A stretch of DNA of 64,000 nucleotides from assembly GCA_041395445.1 (NCBI GenBank), contig JAWLAO010000003.1:124001-188000 (forward strand), given 5' to 3'. Source of the DNA: Gammaproteobacteria bacterium. Its GTDB lineage: Bacteria; Pseudomonadota; Gammaproteobacteria; Xanthomonadales; Marinicellaceae. The notes beneath the pieces are model-generated. The model saw nothing but the letters and a program-made list of their open reading frames with translations, did not search any database and was not told where the DNA came from. Position numbers and translations under genes: made by a program. This document shows positions 17,998 through 26,897 of this stretch, in pieces. The first letter of the stretch is position 1, and each line of letters opens with the position of its first letter.

Positions 17998-18017
17998 AAT
18001 TTTAACCGGACAGTAGC
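17998..18017. repeat. Solitary IS-end-like sequence
   Basis: TTTTAACCGGACAGTAGCG is almost the same as the right end of the IS4-family element at 53246-53263 (TTTTAACCGGACACTAGTG), with two differences. No transposase adjoins it, so it may be the remnant of an excised or decayed related element. Confidence 0.45.
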
Positions 18018-18231
18018 GCTTTTAAGAGAGTGCATGGGGATATTTTAGCAGTTCTGTAATTTAAATCTTTTGTTTGACCGATTGTTTTAATTATCATAAA
18101 CTGATGATAACTAAATCAAAGCGGAGAAAAATTTGACAAAAAAATCAAAACGGCTGGTCACTTTTCAGCAGTCACAGCACAAGTTAAGCCTTTATATATC
18201 TAATCATGACTAAGAGAAATCTATGTAATGG

Positions 18232-19110
18232 TCAAGTTTTTCCGGACACATTTTTAGGCTGCTTTTTTAATTCGTTATATTTTTTGTTTGGTGTTGTGTA
18301 TCCAATTGCTGAGTTCAGCCTTTTGTAGTTGTAAAAGTAGATATAACTCTCAACTTCAGCAATCACTGCTTCATGATTAATAAAGCTTAATGTGTTCAAC
18401 CTTTCTGTTTTCAGATTTCTAAAAAAACGTTCCATAACTGCATTGTCCCAACAATTACCTCTGCGGCTCATACTTCTGATTATTTTGAGTTGGTCGCAAT
18501 ACACATCAAACATGTTTGATGTGTATTGCGTGCCTTGATCTGAATGAACCAGCAAGTTGCTGGTCATTGGTCGCTTACGATTGATGGCATTTTTCAATGC
18601 CAAGGTGGCAAGCTGTGCATCTGGTGTCTTTGACAGTGCCCAGCCTACAATTTCTTTGGCACCCAAATCAAGTACGGCAGCCAGGTAACTCCAGCATTGG
18701 TGGTTTCGTATATAAGTGATGTCTGTGACCCAATGAGTGTTGGCCTGTGGCTGATTAAACTGTCGATTTAAGACGTTTCCAACTTTTGTATTACTGATGC
18801 CACCATCAGGGTATTGGTGCTTTTTCTTAGGCCTGATTGCTACAATGTTTGCCTCTTTCATGAGACTGGCTGCTTTGTATTTGCCAATATTGAATCCTTC
18901 ATTGTTTAGTTGCTTTTTCATTCTGCGTTTGCCGTAACTGTGATTGGTTTCAATAGCCGTTTGTTTGATGATACGAAGCATTTGTTGCTTTTTCGCAGAT
19001 ATGGGCTTTTCTTTGACTTGGTCGTAATACGTACTGGTTGGAACGCTAAACACTTCGCAAAGTTCTTTGGTCTGATATTTTGGGTGCGCCATCTTTATTT
19101 TTTTAATCAT
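18232..19110 (-). CDS. IS3 family transposase OrfB (DDE integrase domain)
   Basis: A 292-aa protein with an HTH_21-like region and an rve integrase domain. The DDE residues lie in WVTDITYI, HSDQGTQYTS and NAVMERFFRNLK. Its ATG at 19110 begins 5 nt after the OrfA stop, with AAGGA 9 nt upstream. It may thus be made by reinitiation; I saw no good slippery site before the OrfA stop, unlike most IS3 elements that make an OrfAB fusion by -1 frameshifting. Confidence 0.95.
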   Translation of the reverse strand: MIKKIKMAHPKYQTKELCEVFSVPTSTYYDQVKEKPISAKKQQMLRIIKQTAIETNHSYGKRRMKKQLNNEGFNIGKYKAASLMKEANIVAIRPKKKHQYPDGGISNTKVGNVLNRQFNQPQANTHWVTDITYIRNHQCWSYLAAVLDLGAKEIVGWALSKTPDAQLATLALKNAINRKRPMTSNLLVHSDQGTQYTSNMFDVYCDQLKIIRSMSRRGNCWDNAVMERFFRNLKTERLNTLSFINHEAVIAEVESYIYFYNYKRLNSAIGYTTPNKKYNELKKQPKNVSGKT

Positions 19111-19115
19111 TTGAC

Positions 19116-19415
19116 TTAATCCTTTCGAACAAAGATGGCTGCGGCCTTTTTTAGTATTTCATTGTCTCTTTTGGCACGCCATAATTCTTTTTTCAGCCTT
19201 TGGATTTCTTGTTGCTCAGCTGTCATTGCTTGAGTTCCTTGGGGTGTTTTTCCGTGAATTTCATCAATATATTGCTTTTTCCAGCGACTGACCGCTGTTT
19301 GACCTGCACCTGATATATCCATGACTTGCTTGTAGGTATAACCTTCTTCAACCATCAATTTGGCATAATCACGACGCTGCTCAACCGTAAATGATAATCT
19401 TTGTTTCTTTGACAT
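19116..19415 (-). CDS. IS3 family transposase OrfA (helix-turn-helix)
   Basis: A 99-aa protein with an HTH (YAKLMVEEGYTYKQVMDISG then AGQTAVSRWKKQYI) and a C-terminal leucine-zipper-like helix (EIQRLKKELWRAKRDNEILKKA), the normal OrfA layout for end binding and dimerisation. First gene of the IS3 element. Confidence 0.93.
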   Translation of the reverse strand: MSKKQRLSFTVEQRRDYAKLMVEEGYTYKQVMDISGAGQTAVSRWKKQYIDEIHGKTPQGTQAMTAEQQEIQRLKKELWRAKRDNEILKKAAAIFVRKD

Positions 19416-19518
19416 TATCTAACCTCTGTTTTCAGTATTATATAGGCTAAAAATGTGTCCGAGTTTATTAGACCACTACACTAACAGATTAGTCTAGATT
19501 ATGTGGTAGGAGACAATT

Positions 19519-20263
19519 TTGAAAATTACTAAAGAGGCAGTACTTCAAGTCTATGATTTAGCCCGTGATGTTTATCATGGAAAAATATCTAGAAAAAAAG
19601 CAGTTGAGCTAGCAGTCAAAAATGAAATTATGGGTACTGGATCTGCTCAAGATTATATTCAAAATTTTCGTTACATTATGAATGGTGTTACCTATAAACG
19701 TACAATGAATCTACAGGGTACAAAAGTTTACTTAGAACATTTATAAGGATTTTGGTAAACAAAAACTCCTACAGGCTCTTGAAGTAGTTATCTCTCATGT
19801 TCAGTACTACAATGCTCTTGGGCGCGGTAAACAGGTGAAAACTCATGAGCTTGTTGGCGAATTTTTGAAAAAACATCAACTAGAATCTCCAGGAATATCC
19901 TACCCAGATGAAGTTATAGGTGATGGACTAATAGAAGGAGCCAAAAGACAGGTTACTGTAAATGCATATGAACGCAACTCTAAAGCAAGAACTCAATGCA
20001 TAGAACATTATGGAAATAATTGTTATATATGTGGCTTCAATTTTCATAAACATTTTGGAGACCTTGGCATTGGCTATATTCACGTACACCATGAGATTGA
20101 TTTGGCATATATTGGTGAAACTTACGTTGTTAACCCGGTAAAAGATCTCAAGCCTGTATGTCCAAATTGCCACGCTATGCTCCATAAAACTAAACCAGCA
20201 ATGCCAGTTGAGAAGTTAAAGGCTCTGTGGTTGGCTCGAAAATGTACATCACAAAACGATTAA
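19519..20263 (+). pseudogene. HNH endonuclease, frameshifted
   Basis: Two frames together encode one protein. Bases 19519-19746 (TTG start with AGGAG 6 nt upstream) give 75 residues ending ...GTKVYLEH then a stop. From 19739 the next frame continues without a stop as IYKDFGKQKLLQALEVVISH and so on to 20263, so about 248 residues would result if a one-base gain or two-base loss near 19735-19741 were repaired. The C-terminal half is an HNH domain: CYICGFNF, YIHVHHEIDL and NPVKDLKPVCPNCHAMLHK, as in McrA-like or predicted restriction nucleases. The N-terminal half is of unknown function. The C-terminal ORF alone could still be expressed from GTG 19835. An IS3 copy sits 38 bp upstream. Confidence 0.8.
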
Positions 20264-20269
20264 GAGTGT

Positions 20270-21178
20270 TCACTTCTCCCTCGGATCTAAAGCATCTCTC
20301 AAACCATCACCTATAAAGTTAAAACAGAACAAGGTCACAGCTAGAAAAGATGCGGGAAATATCAACGACCAGGGAGCGATTTCCATGTCTTGGGCGCCTT
20401 CGTTGACTAGTGCGCCCCATGATGTGAAGGGTTCCTGAACTCCTAGTCCTAAAAAGCTGAGGAATGATTCCACCAGAATCACCTGTGGCACGGTTAGGGT
20501 GACATAAACCACCACGATTCCCAAGAGATTTGGGATGATATGTCGAAAGATAATTGCCGGTGTGGATGCACCAATGGCAATGGCTGATTCGATAAATTCT
20601 TTATTCTTGAGAGTGAGAGTTTGCCCTCGAACGATTCGTGCCATATCCAGCCAGATATATCCGCCTATCGCTGCGAATATCAAAAAAATATTCCTGCCAA
20701 AAACCACCATTAGCATTATTACCAAAAACATAAAAGGCAACGCATAGAGAATATCCACAATCCGCATCATTACACTATCAACTTTCCCACCAAAATAACC
20801 GGCAATCGCACCATAAGTCACGCCAATAACAAGACTCACGGCTGTGGCAACAATTCCCACCAACAACGAAATTCTTCCTCCATGCAAGGTGCGGGCAAAC
20901 AAATCCCGACCCAGAGCATCAGTGCCAAAATAATGTTGTGTCTCAGAATTTGGTGGAATGGACATGTTTTCCCAATCAATGAATTCAATTTCATAAGGTG
21001 AGAAAAAAGGACCAATCAGGACAGCCAAAGTCATCAGAATTAAAACCACAAAACCGGCAACAGCCAGTTTGTTTTTTCTGAGTCTTTGCAATGCATAAAA
21101 CATTAAACTCTTGCCTTGATTTTCATTCGGCAAAGTTTCAGCAAGCCCTAATAATAGACTTTTTTTACCAAACATCAT
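20270..21178 (-). CDS. oppC: Peptide ABC transporter permease, OppC/DppC type
   Basis: A 302-aa inner-membrane protein with six predicted helices. It has the OppC N-terminal domain (ALQRLRKNKLAVAGFVVLIL), the FGTDALGRDLFARTLHGGRI motif and the permease EAA loop AIAIGASTPAIIFRHIIPN. It pairs with the OppB-like permease, overlapping it by 4 bp (ATGA). No binding protein or ATPases are adjacent, so oppA, oppD and oppF must be elsewhere or this is a split system. Confidence 0.92.
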   Translation of the reverse strand: MMFGKKSLLLGLAETLPNENQGKSLMFYALQRLRKNKLAVAGFVVLILMTLAVLIGPFFSPYEIEFIDWENMSIPPNSETQHYFGTDALGRDLFARTLHGGRISLLVGIVATAVSLVIGVTYGAIAGYFGGKVDSVMMRIVDILYALPFMFLVIMLMVVFGRNIFLIFAAIGGYIWLDMARIVRGQTLTLKNKEFIESAIAIGASTPAIIFRHIIPNLLGIVVVYVTLTVPQVILVESFLSFLGLGVQEPFTSWGALVNEGAQDMEIAPWSLIFPASFLAVTLFCFNFIGDGLRDALDPREK

Positions 21179-22104
21179 TGGTTTTGCACTCGTAATTTGG
21201 GATCAAGCCAGGCGTATAAAATATCGACGATTAAATTAAACAAAACAACCATTACACCGATAAAAATAACTACGCCCATGACTAATGTGTAATCACGATT
21301 CAAAGCCGCTAAAACAAAATATCTGCCAAGTCCCGGAACCCCGAAAATTTTCTCAATTACCACCGATCCGGTTGTGATTCCGGCAGCTGCCGGCCCGAGA
21401 TAGGAAATAATCGGCATCAAAGATGGTTTCAGAGCATGTTTCAAAATAACTTGTGTCATTGACAGTCCTTTCGCCTTTGCCGTGCGAATGTAATCGCTGG
21501 CAAGCACTTCAATCATTGAGCCACGCATCAAACGGGCAATATAGGCGATGTATCGTAATGACAATGCAAAAACCGGCAAAACCAGATATTCAAAGTTTCC
21601 ATCGCCCCAACCACCGGCAGGAAACACATCAAAATTGATAGCAAACAGTAAAATCAATAACGGTGCAACCACAAAATTTGGGATAGAAACACCCGTCATC
21701 GCACTCGACATGAGTAAATAATCCACCCAAGAGTTTTGTTTCACCGCGGCAATAGTACCAATGCTAATTCCGACAAAAAAAGCAAATATCAATGCCAAAC
21801 CGCCTATTGTGAGTGAAATCGGAAATCCTTGAGCAATCAATTCCGTTACGGTGAAATCTTTATACTGAAATGACGGACCAAAATCACCTTGGATGATATT
21901 TCCCAAATAGCGAAAATATTGTTGATGAAGAGATTCATCCAAATGGTACTTGGCTTCCAGTTTTTGTTGAATTTCCGGTGGCAAATCTTTTTCTGAATCA
22001 AAAGGACCACCAGGGGCAACCCGTATCAGAAAAAACGTCACTGTAATCAATATCAGCAAGGTTGGAATGGCTCCGCCGATGCGTTTAAGAACAAATTTCA
22101 GCAT
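21175..22104 (-). CDS. oppB: Peptide ABC transporter permease, OppB/DppB type
   Basis: A 309-aa permease from ATG 22104; an upstream in-frame extension is rejected because the family starts MLKFVLKRIGGAIPTL. It shows the TFFLIRVAPGGPF motif, the FRYLGNIIQGDFGPSF region and the EAA loop YIRTAKAKGLSMTQVILKHA. It forms the transmembrane channel with OppC for oligopeptide import. The gene is divergent from rep. Confidence 0.92.
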   Translation of the reverse strand: MLKFVLKRIGGAIPTLLILITVTFFLIRVAPGGPFDSEKDLPPEIQQKLEAKYHLDESLHQQYFRYLGNIIQGDFGPSFQYKDFTVTELIAQGFPISLTIGGLALIFAFFVGISIGTIAAVKQNSWVDYLLMSSAMTGVSIPNFVVAPLLILLFAINFDVFPAGGWGDGNFEYLVLPVFALSLRYIAYIARLMRGSMIEVLASDYIRTAKAKGLSMTQVILKHALKPSLMPIISYLGPAAAGITTGSVVIEKIFGVPGLGRYFVLAALNRDYTLVMGVVIFIGVMVVLFNLIVDILYAWLDPKLRVQNQ

Positions 22105-22237
22105 TGAGTTGAGTATGATTGACAGCAAACAAAAGTATATCAAAGTGAATGTTTGAAATCATTATAAACCTGAAAAATACTGTCGCCACTTTTTTGCTGA
22201 GTTTGCTATAATCCCCGTCTTTTTTAAAAATCTTTAA

Positions 22238-24214
22238 ATGCTCAATCCACAACAACAATCTGCGGTCAATTATTGTGACGGGCCACTTTTGGTTCTGGCA
22301 GGTGCCGGCTGTGGAAAAACACGAGTTATCACCGAAAAAATTGCTTATTTGATTGGTAACAAACAAATAAAACACTTCAACATTTTCGCTATTACGTTCA
22401 CCAATAAGGCCGCCAAAGAAATGGCTCAACGAGCCGGAAAAATGATTCGTCTATCCGAAGGTGAATCACTAAATATCTCCACATTTCACTCTCTGGGCAT
22501 GAGAATTATTCGTGAAGAAATCAAACACAGCCACTATCGTCATGGTTTCAGTATTTTTGATAGTTCGGAGACTCATAACATCATCAAGGAGTTATTACCC
22601 AAAGGTAGCAACAGAGAACAAATCAACAGGGTTCAGTGGCAAATTTCGGGCTGGAAAAATGAAGGATTGTTAGCCGATGAAGTACAAACTCAGCATTTAG
22701 CGATTCAGCAGATTTATCAACAGTACCAGCAAAGGTTGATTGATTTTAACGCTTTGGATTTTGATGATTTAATCTTACAACCTTTAAAACTTTTACAAAG
22801 CAATCCTGAGGTTTTATCTCGTTGGCAGGAAAAAATGCAGTTTATTTTGGTCGATGAATATCAGGATACCAACGGCAGCCAATATAACTTGTTGAAAATG
22901 CTTGGTGGAAAACACCGGAATATCATTTGCGTTGGCGATGATGATCAATCCATATACGGTTGGCGTGGCGCACAAGCAGAGAACCTCAATCTTTTAAAGC
23001 AAGATTTTCCGGATTTAAAAGTAGTGAAACTGGAGCAAAATTATCGTTCCACACAGACAATTCTTTCAGCCGCCCATGATGTGATTAAACATAACCCTCA
23101 TGAATTTGAGAAAAAATTATGGAGTGATTTGGGCGGCGGCGATTTAATTAAAGTTTCAAATTTTGAATCTCCCGAAGCCGAAGCCGTGCAATTGGCTGCC
23201 GATATTGAATATCAGAAAATGCTCAAAAAAAACCGTTATGCCGATTATGCCGTTCTCTATCGTTCCAATCATCAGGCAAAAATTGTGGAACAAATCTTCC
23301 GTGGAAATAACATTCCCTATGAGATTAGTGGAGGACGCTCGTTTTTTGATTTTACCGAAATCAGAGACCTGATGGCGTATATCCGGCTTTTATGCAATCC
23401 CAAAGACAATGCTGCATTCTTACGGATTGTTAATATTCCGCGTCGCGGAATCGGCTCTTCCTCGCTGGCTTCTTTGGCTCAATCCGCTGAACGTGCAGGT
23501 ATCGGATATTTCAAAGCAGCTAACAGTGATGAAATTTTGGCAAATATTTCATCAAGAACTGCTTTGAAACTAAAAGAATTTCACCAGCTTATCAATTCTT
23601 TGCAAAAGAAAGTGCTTGCAAATACCTCTGCCGATAAAGCGGTTGATGAGCTGGTTGACAAGACCGATTATTTATCATGGATTGAACAAACATCCAAAGA
23701 TAAAACCAGTCGGCAAAACCGTACCAAGTTGGTCAAGGATTTTCAAAAATGGATACGAGCTTTTTGTCAAAAAGAGCCAATCGGTCTTTTAGAAGTAGCG
23801 AACCAACTGAGCTTACAAAGCAATAAGGAAGATACAAATACGGATGATGCCGTGCAAATGATGACTTTACACGCTGCCAAAGGGCTTGAGTTCGGTCACG
23901 TCTATCTCATTGGTGTTGAAGAAGGAATTCTTCCGCATCGCAACTCCATTGAAGAAGACACCATCGAAGAAGAACGCCGCCTGATGTATGTCGGCATGAC
24001 CCGCGCCATGCGAAACCTGCATATCAGTTATGTCAAAAAACGCAAAAATAAATTTGCCCTTGATGAAGATTTCGAAACCGGTCCCAGCCGTTTTTTGGAT
24101 GAACTCCCAAACTCACATATCCAAGGCTATGGAGTTAAACCCGAAGAAAGCGAAGACGAAAAAAAACAGAAAAAACTGGCAAACCTTGCTGCTTTGAGAG
24201 CAATGCTGGACTAA
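22238..24214 (+). CDS. rep: ATP-dependent DNA helicase Rep
   Basis: A 658-aa SF1A 3'-5' helicase that helps replication forks pass bound proteins. Motifs in order: Q motif LNPQQQSAV, Walker A AGAGCGKT (residues 21-28, Cys where most have Ser), Ia FAITFTNKAAKEM, II VDEYQDTN, III GDDDQSIYGWRGA, IV QNYRST, V MTLHAAKGLEF, VI RRLMYVGMTRA. The length and the early start match Rep rather than UvrD; a separate UvrD-like gene lies at 60431. No operon partner. Confidence 0.93.
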   Translation: MLNPQQQSAVNYCDGPLLVLAGAGCGKTRVITEKIAYLIGNKQIKHFNIFAITFTNKAAKEMAQRAGKMIRLSEGESLNISTFHSLGMRIIREEIKHSHYRHGFSIFDSSETHNIIKELLPKGSNREQINRVQWQISGWKNEGLLADEVQTQHLAIQQIYQQYQQRLIDFNALDFDDLILQPLKLLQSNPEVLSRWQEKMQFILVDEYQDTNGSQYNLLKMLGGKHRNIICVGDDDQSIYGWRGAQAENLNLLKQDFPDLKVVKLEQNYRSTQTILSAAHDVIKHNPHEFEKKLWSDLGGGDLIKVSNFESPEAEAVQLAADIEYQKMLKKNRYADYAVLYRSNHQAKIVEQIFRGNNIPYEISGGRSFFDFTEIRDLMAYIRLLCNPKDNAAFLRIVNIPRRGIGSSSLASLAQSAERAGIGYFKAANSDEILANISSRTALKLKEFHQLINSLQKKVLANTSADKAVDELVDKTDYLSWIEQTSKDKTSRQNRTKLVKDFQKWIRAFCQKEPIGLLEVANQLSLQSNKEDTNTDDAVQMMTLHAAKGLEFGHVYLIGVEEGILPHRNSIEEDTIEEERRLMYVGMTRAMRNLHISYVKKRKNKFALDEDFETGPSRFLDELPNSHIQGYGVKPEESEDEKKQKKLANLAALRAMLD

Positions 24215-24234
24215 CTCCTGATATAAACAATATT

Positions 24235-24261
24235 GATTTTCCTACAAACAATTAGGAAATC
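24235..24261 (+). terminator. Possible hairpin after rep
   Basis: GATTTTCCTA, an 8-nt loop and TAGGAAATC, starting about 20 nt after the rep stop. No T-run follows, so intrinsic termination is doubtful. Confidence 0.3.
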
Positions 24262-24326
24262 TCCTCTATCTTGAAAACCAATTAAATCAATAAAATACCT
24301 GCTGGTTTGATTTAGAGAAAGAAATA

Positions 24327-25832
24327 ATGGCAAAACTGGCTGTGGTTTATTCCCGTGCACAAAACGGTATTGATGCTCCTTTGGTGCGGGTGGAGGTGCA
24401 TTTATCTCGTGGTTTACCGGGTTTGTCCATTGTTGGTTTGCCCGAAACGGCAGTGAAAGAAAGCAAGGATAGGGTTCGAGCTGCTATTTTAAACAGTAAT
24501 CTCGAGTTTCCGCAACAACGTATCACTATCAATTTAGCTCCGGCGGATTTACCAAAGGAAGGAGGTCGTTTTGATTTGCCGATTGCAATTGGTATTTTGG
24601 TAGCTTCCGGACAAGTGAGTTCAGACCGTTTAACTGAAACTGAGTTTGTTGGCGAGTTATCTTTAGGAGGGCAATTGCGAGCGGTTCGAGGAGTTTTGCC
24701 GGTTGCGGTGAAGTCTGCTGAAAATAATCGTGTTTTGGTTGTTCCCAAAGATAATGGAGCTGAGTCCGCTTTGATTTCCGAAGGTGTGAATAAAACAGCG
24801 GATAATTTGTTACAGGTTTGTGCCTGGCTCAACCAAATGGATGATTTGCCAAATGCAGTTAAAGCTAAAAAAATTAATATCAAACCAATTGCTGATATTT
24901 CCGAGGTCAAAGGACAAAATCAAGCAAAAAGAGCTTTGGAAATTGCAGCGGCAGGCGGACATAACTTGTTGTTTATTGGTCCTCCGGGAACCGGAAAAAC
25001 CATGCTTGCCAGTCGTATGCAGGGAATCATGCCACCGTTGACCGAACAACAGGCCTTAGAGACAGCGGCTATTGCATCCATCAGTTCCAAAGGTTTTGAT
25101 ATCAATGATTGGTTTGTTCCACCTTATCGTAATCCGCATCACTCCGCATCCGCTGTGGCACTAGTCGGAGGAGGCTCAAATCCTAAGCCGGGTGAAATTT
25201 CTTTATCCCATTTTGGGATTTTATTTTTAGATGAACTTCCTGAGTTTTCACGTCAAGTTTTAGAAGTTTTACGAGAGCCCATTGAGTCTGGAAAGGTTAC
25301 CATATCCAGAGCTGCCAGACAAGCAGAGTTTCCGGCGAACTTTCAATTGATTGCTGCGATGAACCCTTGCCCTTGCGGATATTTTGGCGATAAAGAAAGA
25401 GTTTGTTCCTGCTCAGCGATGCAAATTGAACGCTATCGTGCCAAGGTTTCCGGTCCTTTGCTGGATCGGATTGACATGCATGTGGAAGTTGCGAGAATTC
25501 CGTATAAAGACCTGAGAAAATCTAGCAAAAGTGTTGAAAACAGCGACACTGTGAGAAAACGAGTGACAGCTGCCAGAAAAATTCAGTTACAAAGAAATCT
25601 TGGTCAAACCAACGCTCAGCTTGGCAATAAAGATTTGGAGCGAGTGATTCATATATCAGAAGACAATTTGCAAATGCTGGAAGGAATTGTTGAGAAACTC
25701 AAACTCTCGGCTCGGGCTTATCATCGAATTTTGAAATTATCACGAACTATTGCCGATCTGGAACACTCGGAAAATGTCGAAAAGCACCATATACTGGAAG
25801 CAGTTTCTTATCGTTGTTTGGACAGAGCTTAG
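24327..25832 (+). CDS. comM: YifB/ComM Mg-chelatase-like AAA+ helicase
   Basis: A 501-aa protein. The N-terminal ChlI/LonC-like domain has RVEVHLSRGLPGLSIVGLPE and NLAPADLPKEGGRFDLPIA. The AAA+ core has Walker A IGPPGTGKTM, Walker B LFLDELPEF and a C4 zinc-type segment MNPCPCGYFGDKERVCSCS. ComM promotes branch migration during natural transformation. With comF in this window it hints at a capacity for DNA uptake. Its 3' end overlaps the convergent ttcA by 4 bp. Confidence 0.93.
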   Translation: MAKLAVVYSRAQNGIDAPLVRVEVHLSRGLPGLSIVGLPETAVKESKDRVRAAILNSNLEFPQQRITINLAPADLPKEGGRFDLPIAIGILVASGQVSSDRLTETEFVGELSLGGQLRAVRGVLPVAVKSAENNRVLVVPKDNGAESALISEGVNKTADNLLQVCAWLNQMDDLPNAVKAKKINIKPIADISEVKGQNQAKRALEIAAAGGHNLLFIGPPGTGKTMLASRMQGIMPPLTEQQALETAAIASISSKGFDINDWFVPPYRNPHHSASAVALVGGGSNPKPGEISLSHFGILFLDELPEFSRQVLEVLREPIESGKVTISRAARQAEFPANFQLIAAMNPCPCGYFGDKERVCSCSAMQIERYRAKVSGPLLDRIDMHVEVARIPYKDLRKSSKSVENSDTVRKRVTAARKIQLQRNLGQTNAQLGNKDLERVIHISEDNLQMLEGIVEKLKLSARAYHRILKLSRTIADLEHSENVEKHHILEAVSYRCLDRA

Positions 25833-26647
25833 TTTTTAATGATTTGCAGGAACTGATTATTTATTTCGTTAAAATTAAATAACTCTGTATCCGCTAAATG
25901 TGATGGAACCACATTGCCGAGTGAACGAGCAATATTTTCAATGCGACCCGGATGGATTTTCTCCCAGTTTTGGAGCATCATTTTTATTGCTTTCCGCTGT
26001 AAATTTTCCTGCGAACCGCATAAATTACAGGGAATGATAGGAAAATTAACAGCGTTGGCATACTCCTCAATTTCGCTCTCAGCACAATAGGATAAAGGGC
26101 GGATAACGGTGTGTTTGCCGTCATCAGATAACAGTTTTGGTGGCATGGATTTGAGAGTGCTGCCAAAAAACATATTTAAAAACAAAGTTTCAACCCGATC
26201 ATCACGATGATGCCCAAGTGCAATTTTTGTGCATTGATGTTCTTCAGCAAACGAATACAAAATTCCGCGACGCAATCTGGAACATAATCCGCAGGTGGTT
26301 TTGCCTTCGGGGATAATTCCTTTGACAATGCTGTAAGTATCTTGCTCAATTATGTGATACTCAATATCCAATTTCTGAAGATAATTGGGTAAAACATGTT
26401 CAGGAAAACCAGGTTGTTTTTGATCCAGATTTACGGCAACAAGGTTGAAATTAACTGGAGCTTTTTTTTGCAACAGCATCAACATATCCAGCATAGCATA
26501 AGAATCTTTGCCGCCGGAAAGACATACCATGATTTTATCGCCTTCTTCAATCATGTTGAAATCAGCAATGGCTTGTCCGGTTTTGCGTTGTAGTTTTTGG
26601 CGGATTTTATCAAGCGAGTTACTGGGTTGTTGATTTATTGTTTGCAT
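25829..26647 (-). CDS. ttcA: tRNA 2-thiocytidine biosynthesis protein TtcA
   Basis: A 272-aa protein from ATG 26647 (a longer open frame upstream is not family-like). It thiolates cytidine 32 of tRNA using an Fe-S cluster. The PP-loop is CLSGGKDSYAML. The cluster-binding cysteine pairs are CGLCSRLRRG and CNLCGSQENLQRK, and the adenylation region includes GHHRDDRVETLFLNMF. It is divergent from the small YdcH-like gene with a 12-bp gap between starts. Confidence 0.95.
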   Translation of the reverse strand: MQTINQQPSNSLDKIRQKLQRKTGQAIADFNMIEEGDKIMVCLSGGKDSYAMLDMLMLLQKKAPVNFNLVAVNLDQKQPGFPEHVLPNYLQKLDIEYHIIEQDTYSIVKGIIPEGKTTCGLCSRLRRGILYSFAEEHQCTKIALGHHRDDRVETLFLNMFFGSTLKSMPPKLLSDDGKHTVIRPLSYCAESEIEEYANAVNFPIIPCNLCGSQENLQRKAIKMMLQNWEKIHPGRIENIARSLGNVVPSHLADTELFNFNEINNQFLQIIKN

Positions 26648-26659
26648 GTGATATATTCT

Positions 26660-26896
26660 ATGCTCGTTGAAAAGATTGTAAATAAAAGAGTGCAAGAGTT
26701 TGAAATAAAAAATCTGGAAATACAATTATTGGAACTCAGGAGCGAACATCGTGATTTGGATAAAATCATCCATGAAATGATAGAATCCATGCACCCGGAT
26801 CAACTCAAAATTCAACGACTAAAAAAGCGCAAACTTCGGGTTAAAGACAGTATCACCAGACTGGAAAGCCTGTTAATTCCCGATTTGGACGCATAA
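26660..26896 (+). CDS. YdcH family (DUF465) small protein
   Basis: A 78-aa basic helical protein from ATG 26660. It has the DUF465 features: two helices with EIQLLELRSEHRDLDKIIHE, then QLKIQRLKKRKLRVKDSITRLE forming an antiparallel coiled coil. Function is unknown in general. It ends one base before the end of the convergent antiporter gene. Confidence 0.8.
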   Translation: MLVEKIVNKRVQEFEIKNLEIQLLELRSEHRDLDKIIHEMIESMHPDQLKIQRLKKRKLRVKDSITRLESLLIPDLDA

Positions 26897-26897
26897 A

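Larger units (their letters stand above)
17715..18223. other. Gene-poor stretch upstream of the IS3 element
   Basis: About 500 bp between the rnr start and the IS3 element. It holds an inverted pair of palindromic repeats (17870-17979), a solitary IS-end-like sequence near 18000, and AT-rich DNA with no convincing gene. A 61-codon open frame entering from within rnr encodes one hydrophobic segment but has no good start. Confidence 0.6.
18224..19480 (-). mobile_element. Intact IS3-family insertion sequence
   Basis: A 1257-bp element. Left end TGTAATGGTC... and right end (reverse complement) TGTAGTGGTC... form imperfect inverted repeats that share CGGACACATTTTTAG about 20 bp further in. CTA flanks it on both sides (18221-18223 and 19481-19483), a 3-bp target duplication typical of IS3 elements. 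Two transposase frames lie on the minus strand. It landed 38 bp upstream of the HNH nuclease gene and may have altered its promoter. The clear duplication and open frames point to a recent insertion. Confidence 0.92.

Noticed and set aside
24347..24910. Long minus-strand open frames inside comM, secA and protease genes
   Set aside because: Antisense shadows of well-supported conserved genes with no family features.
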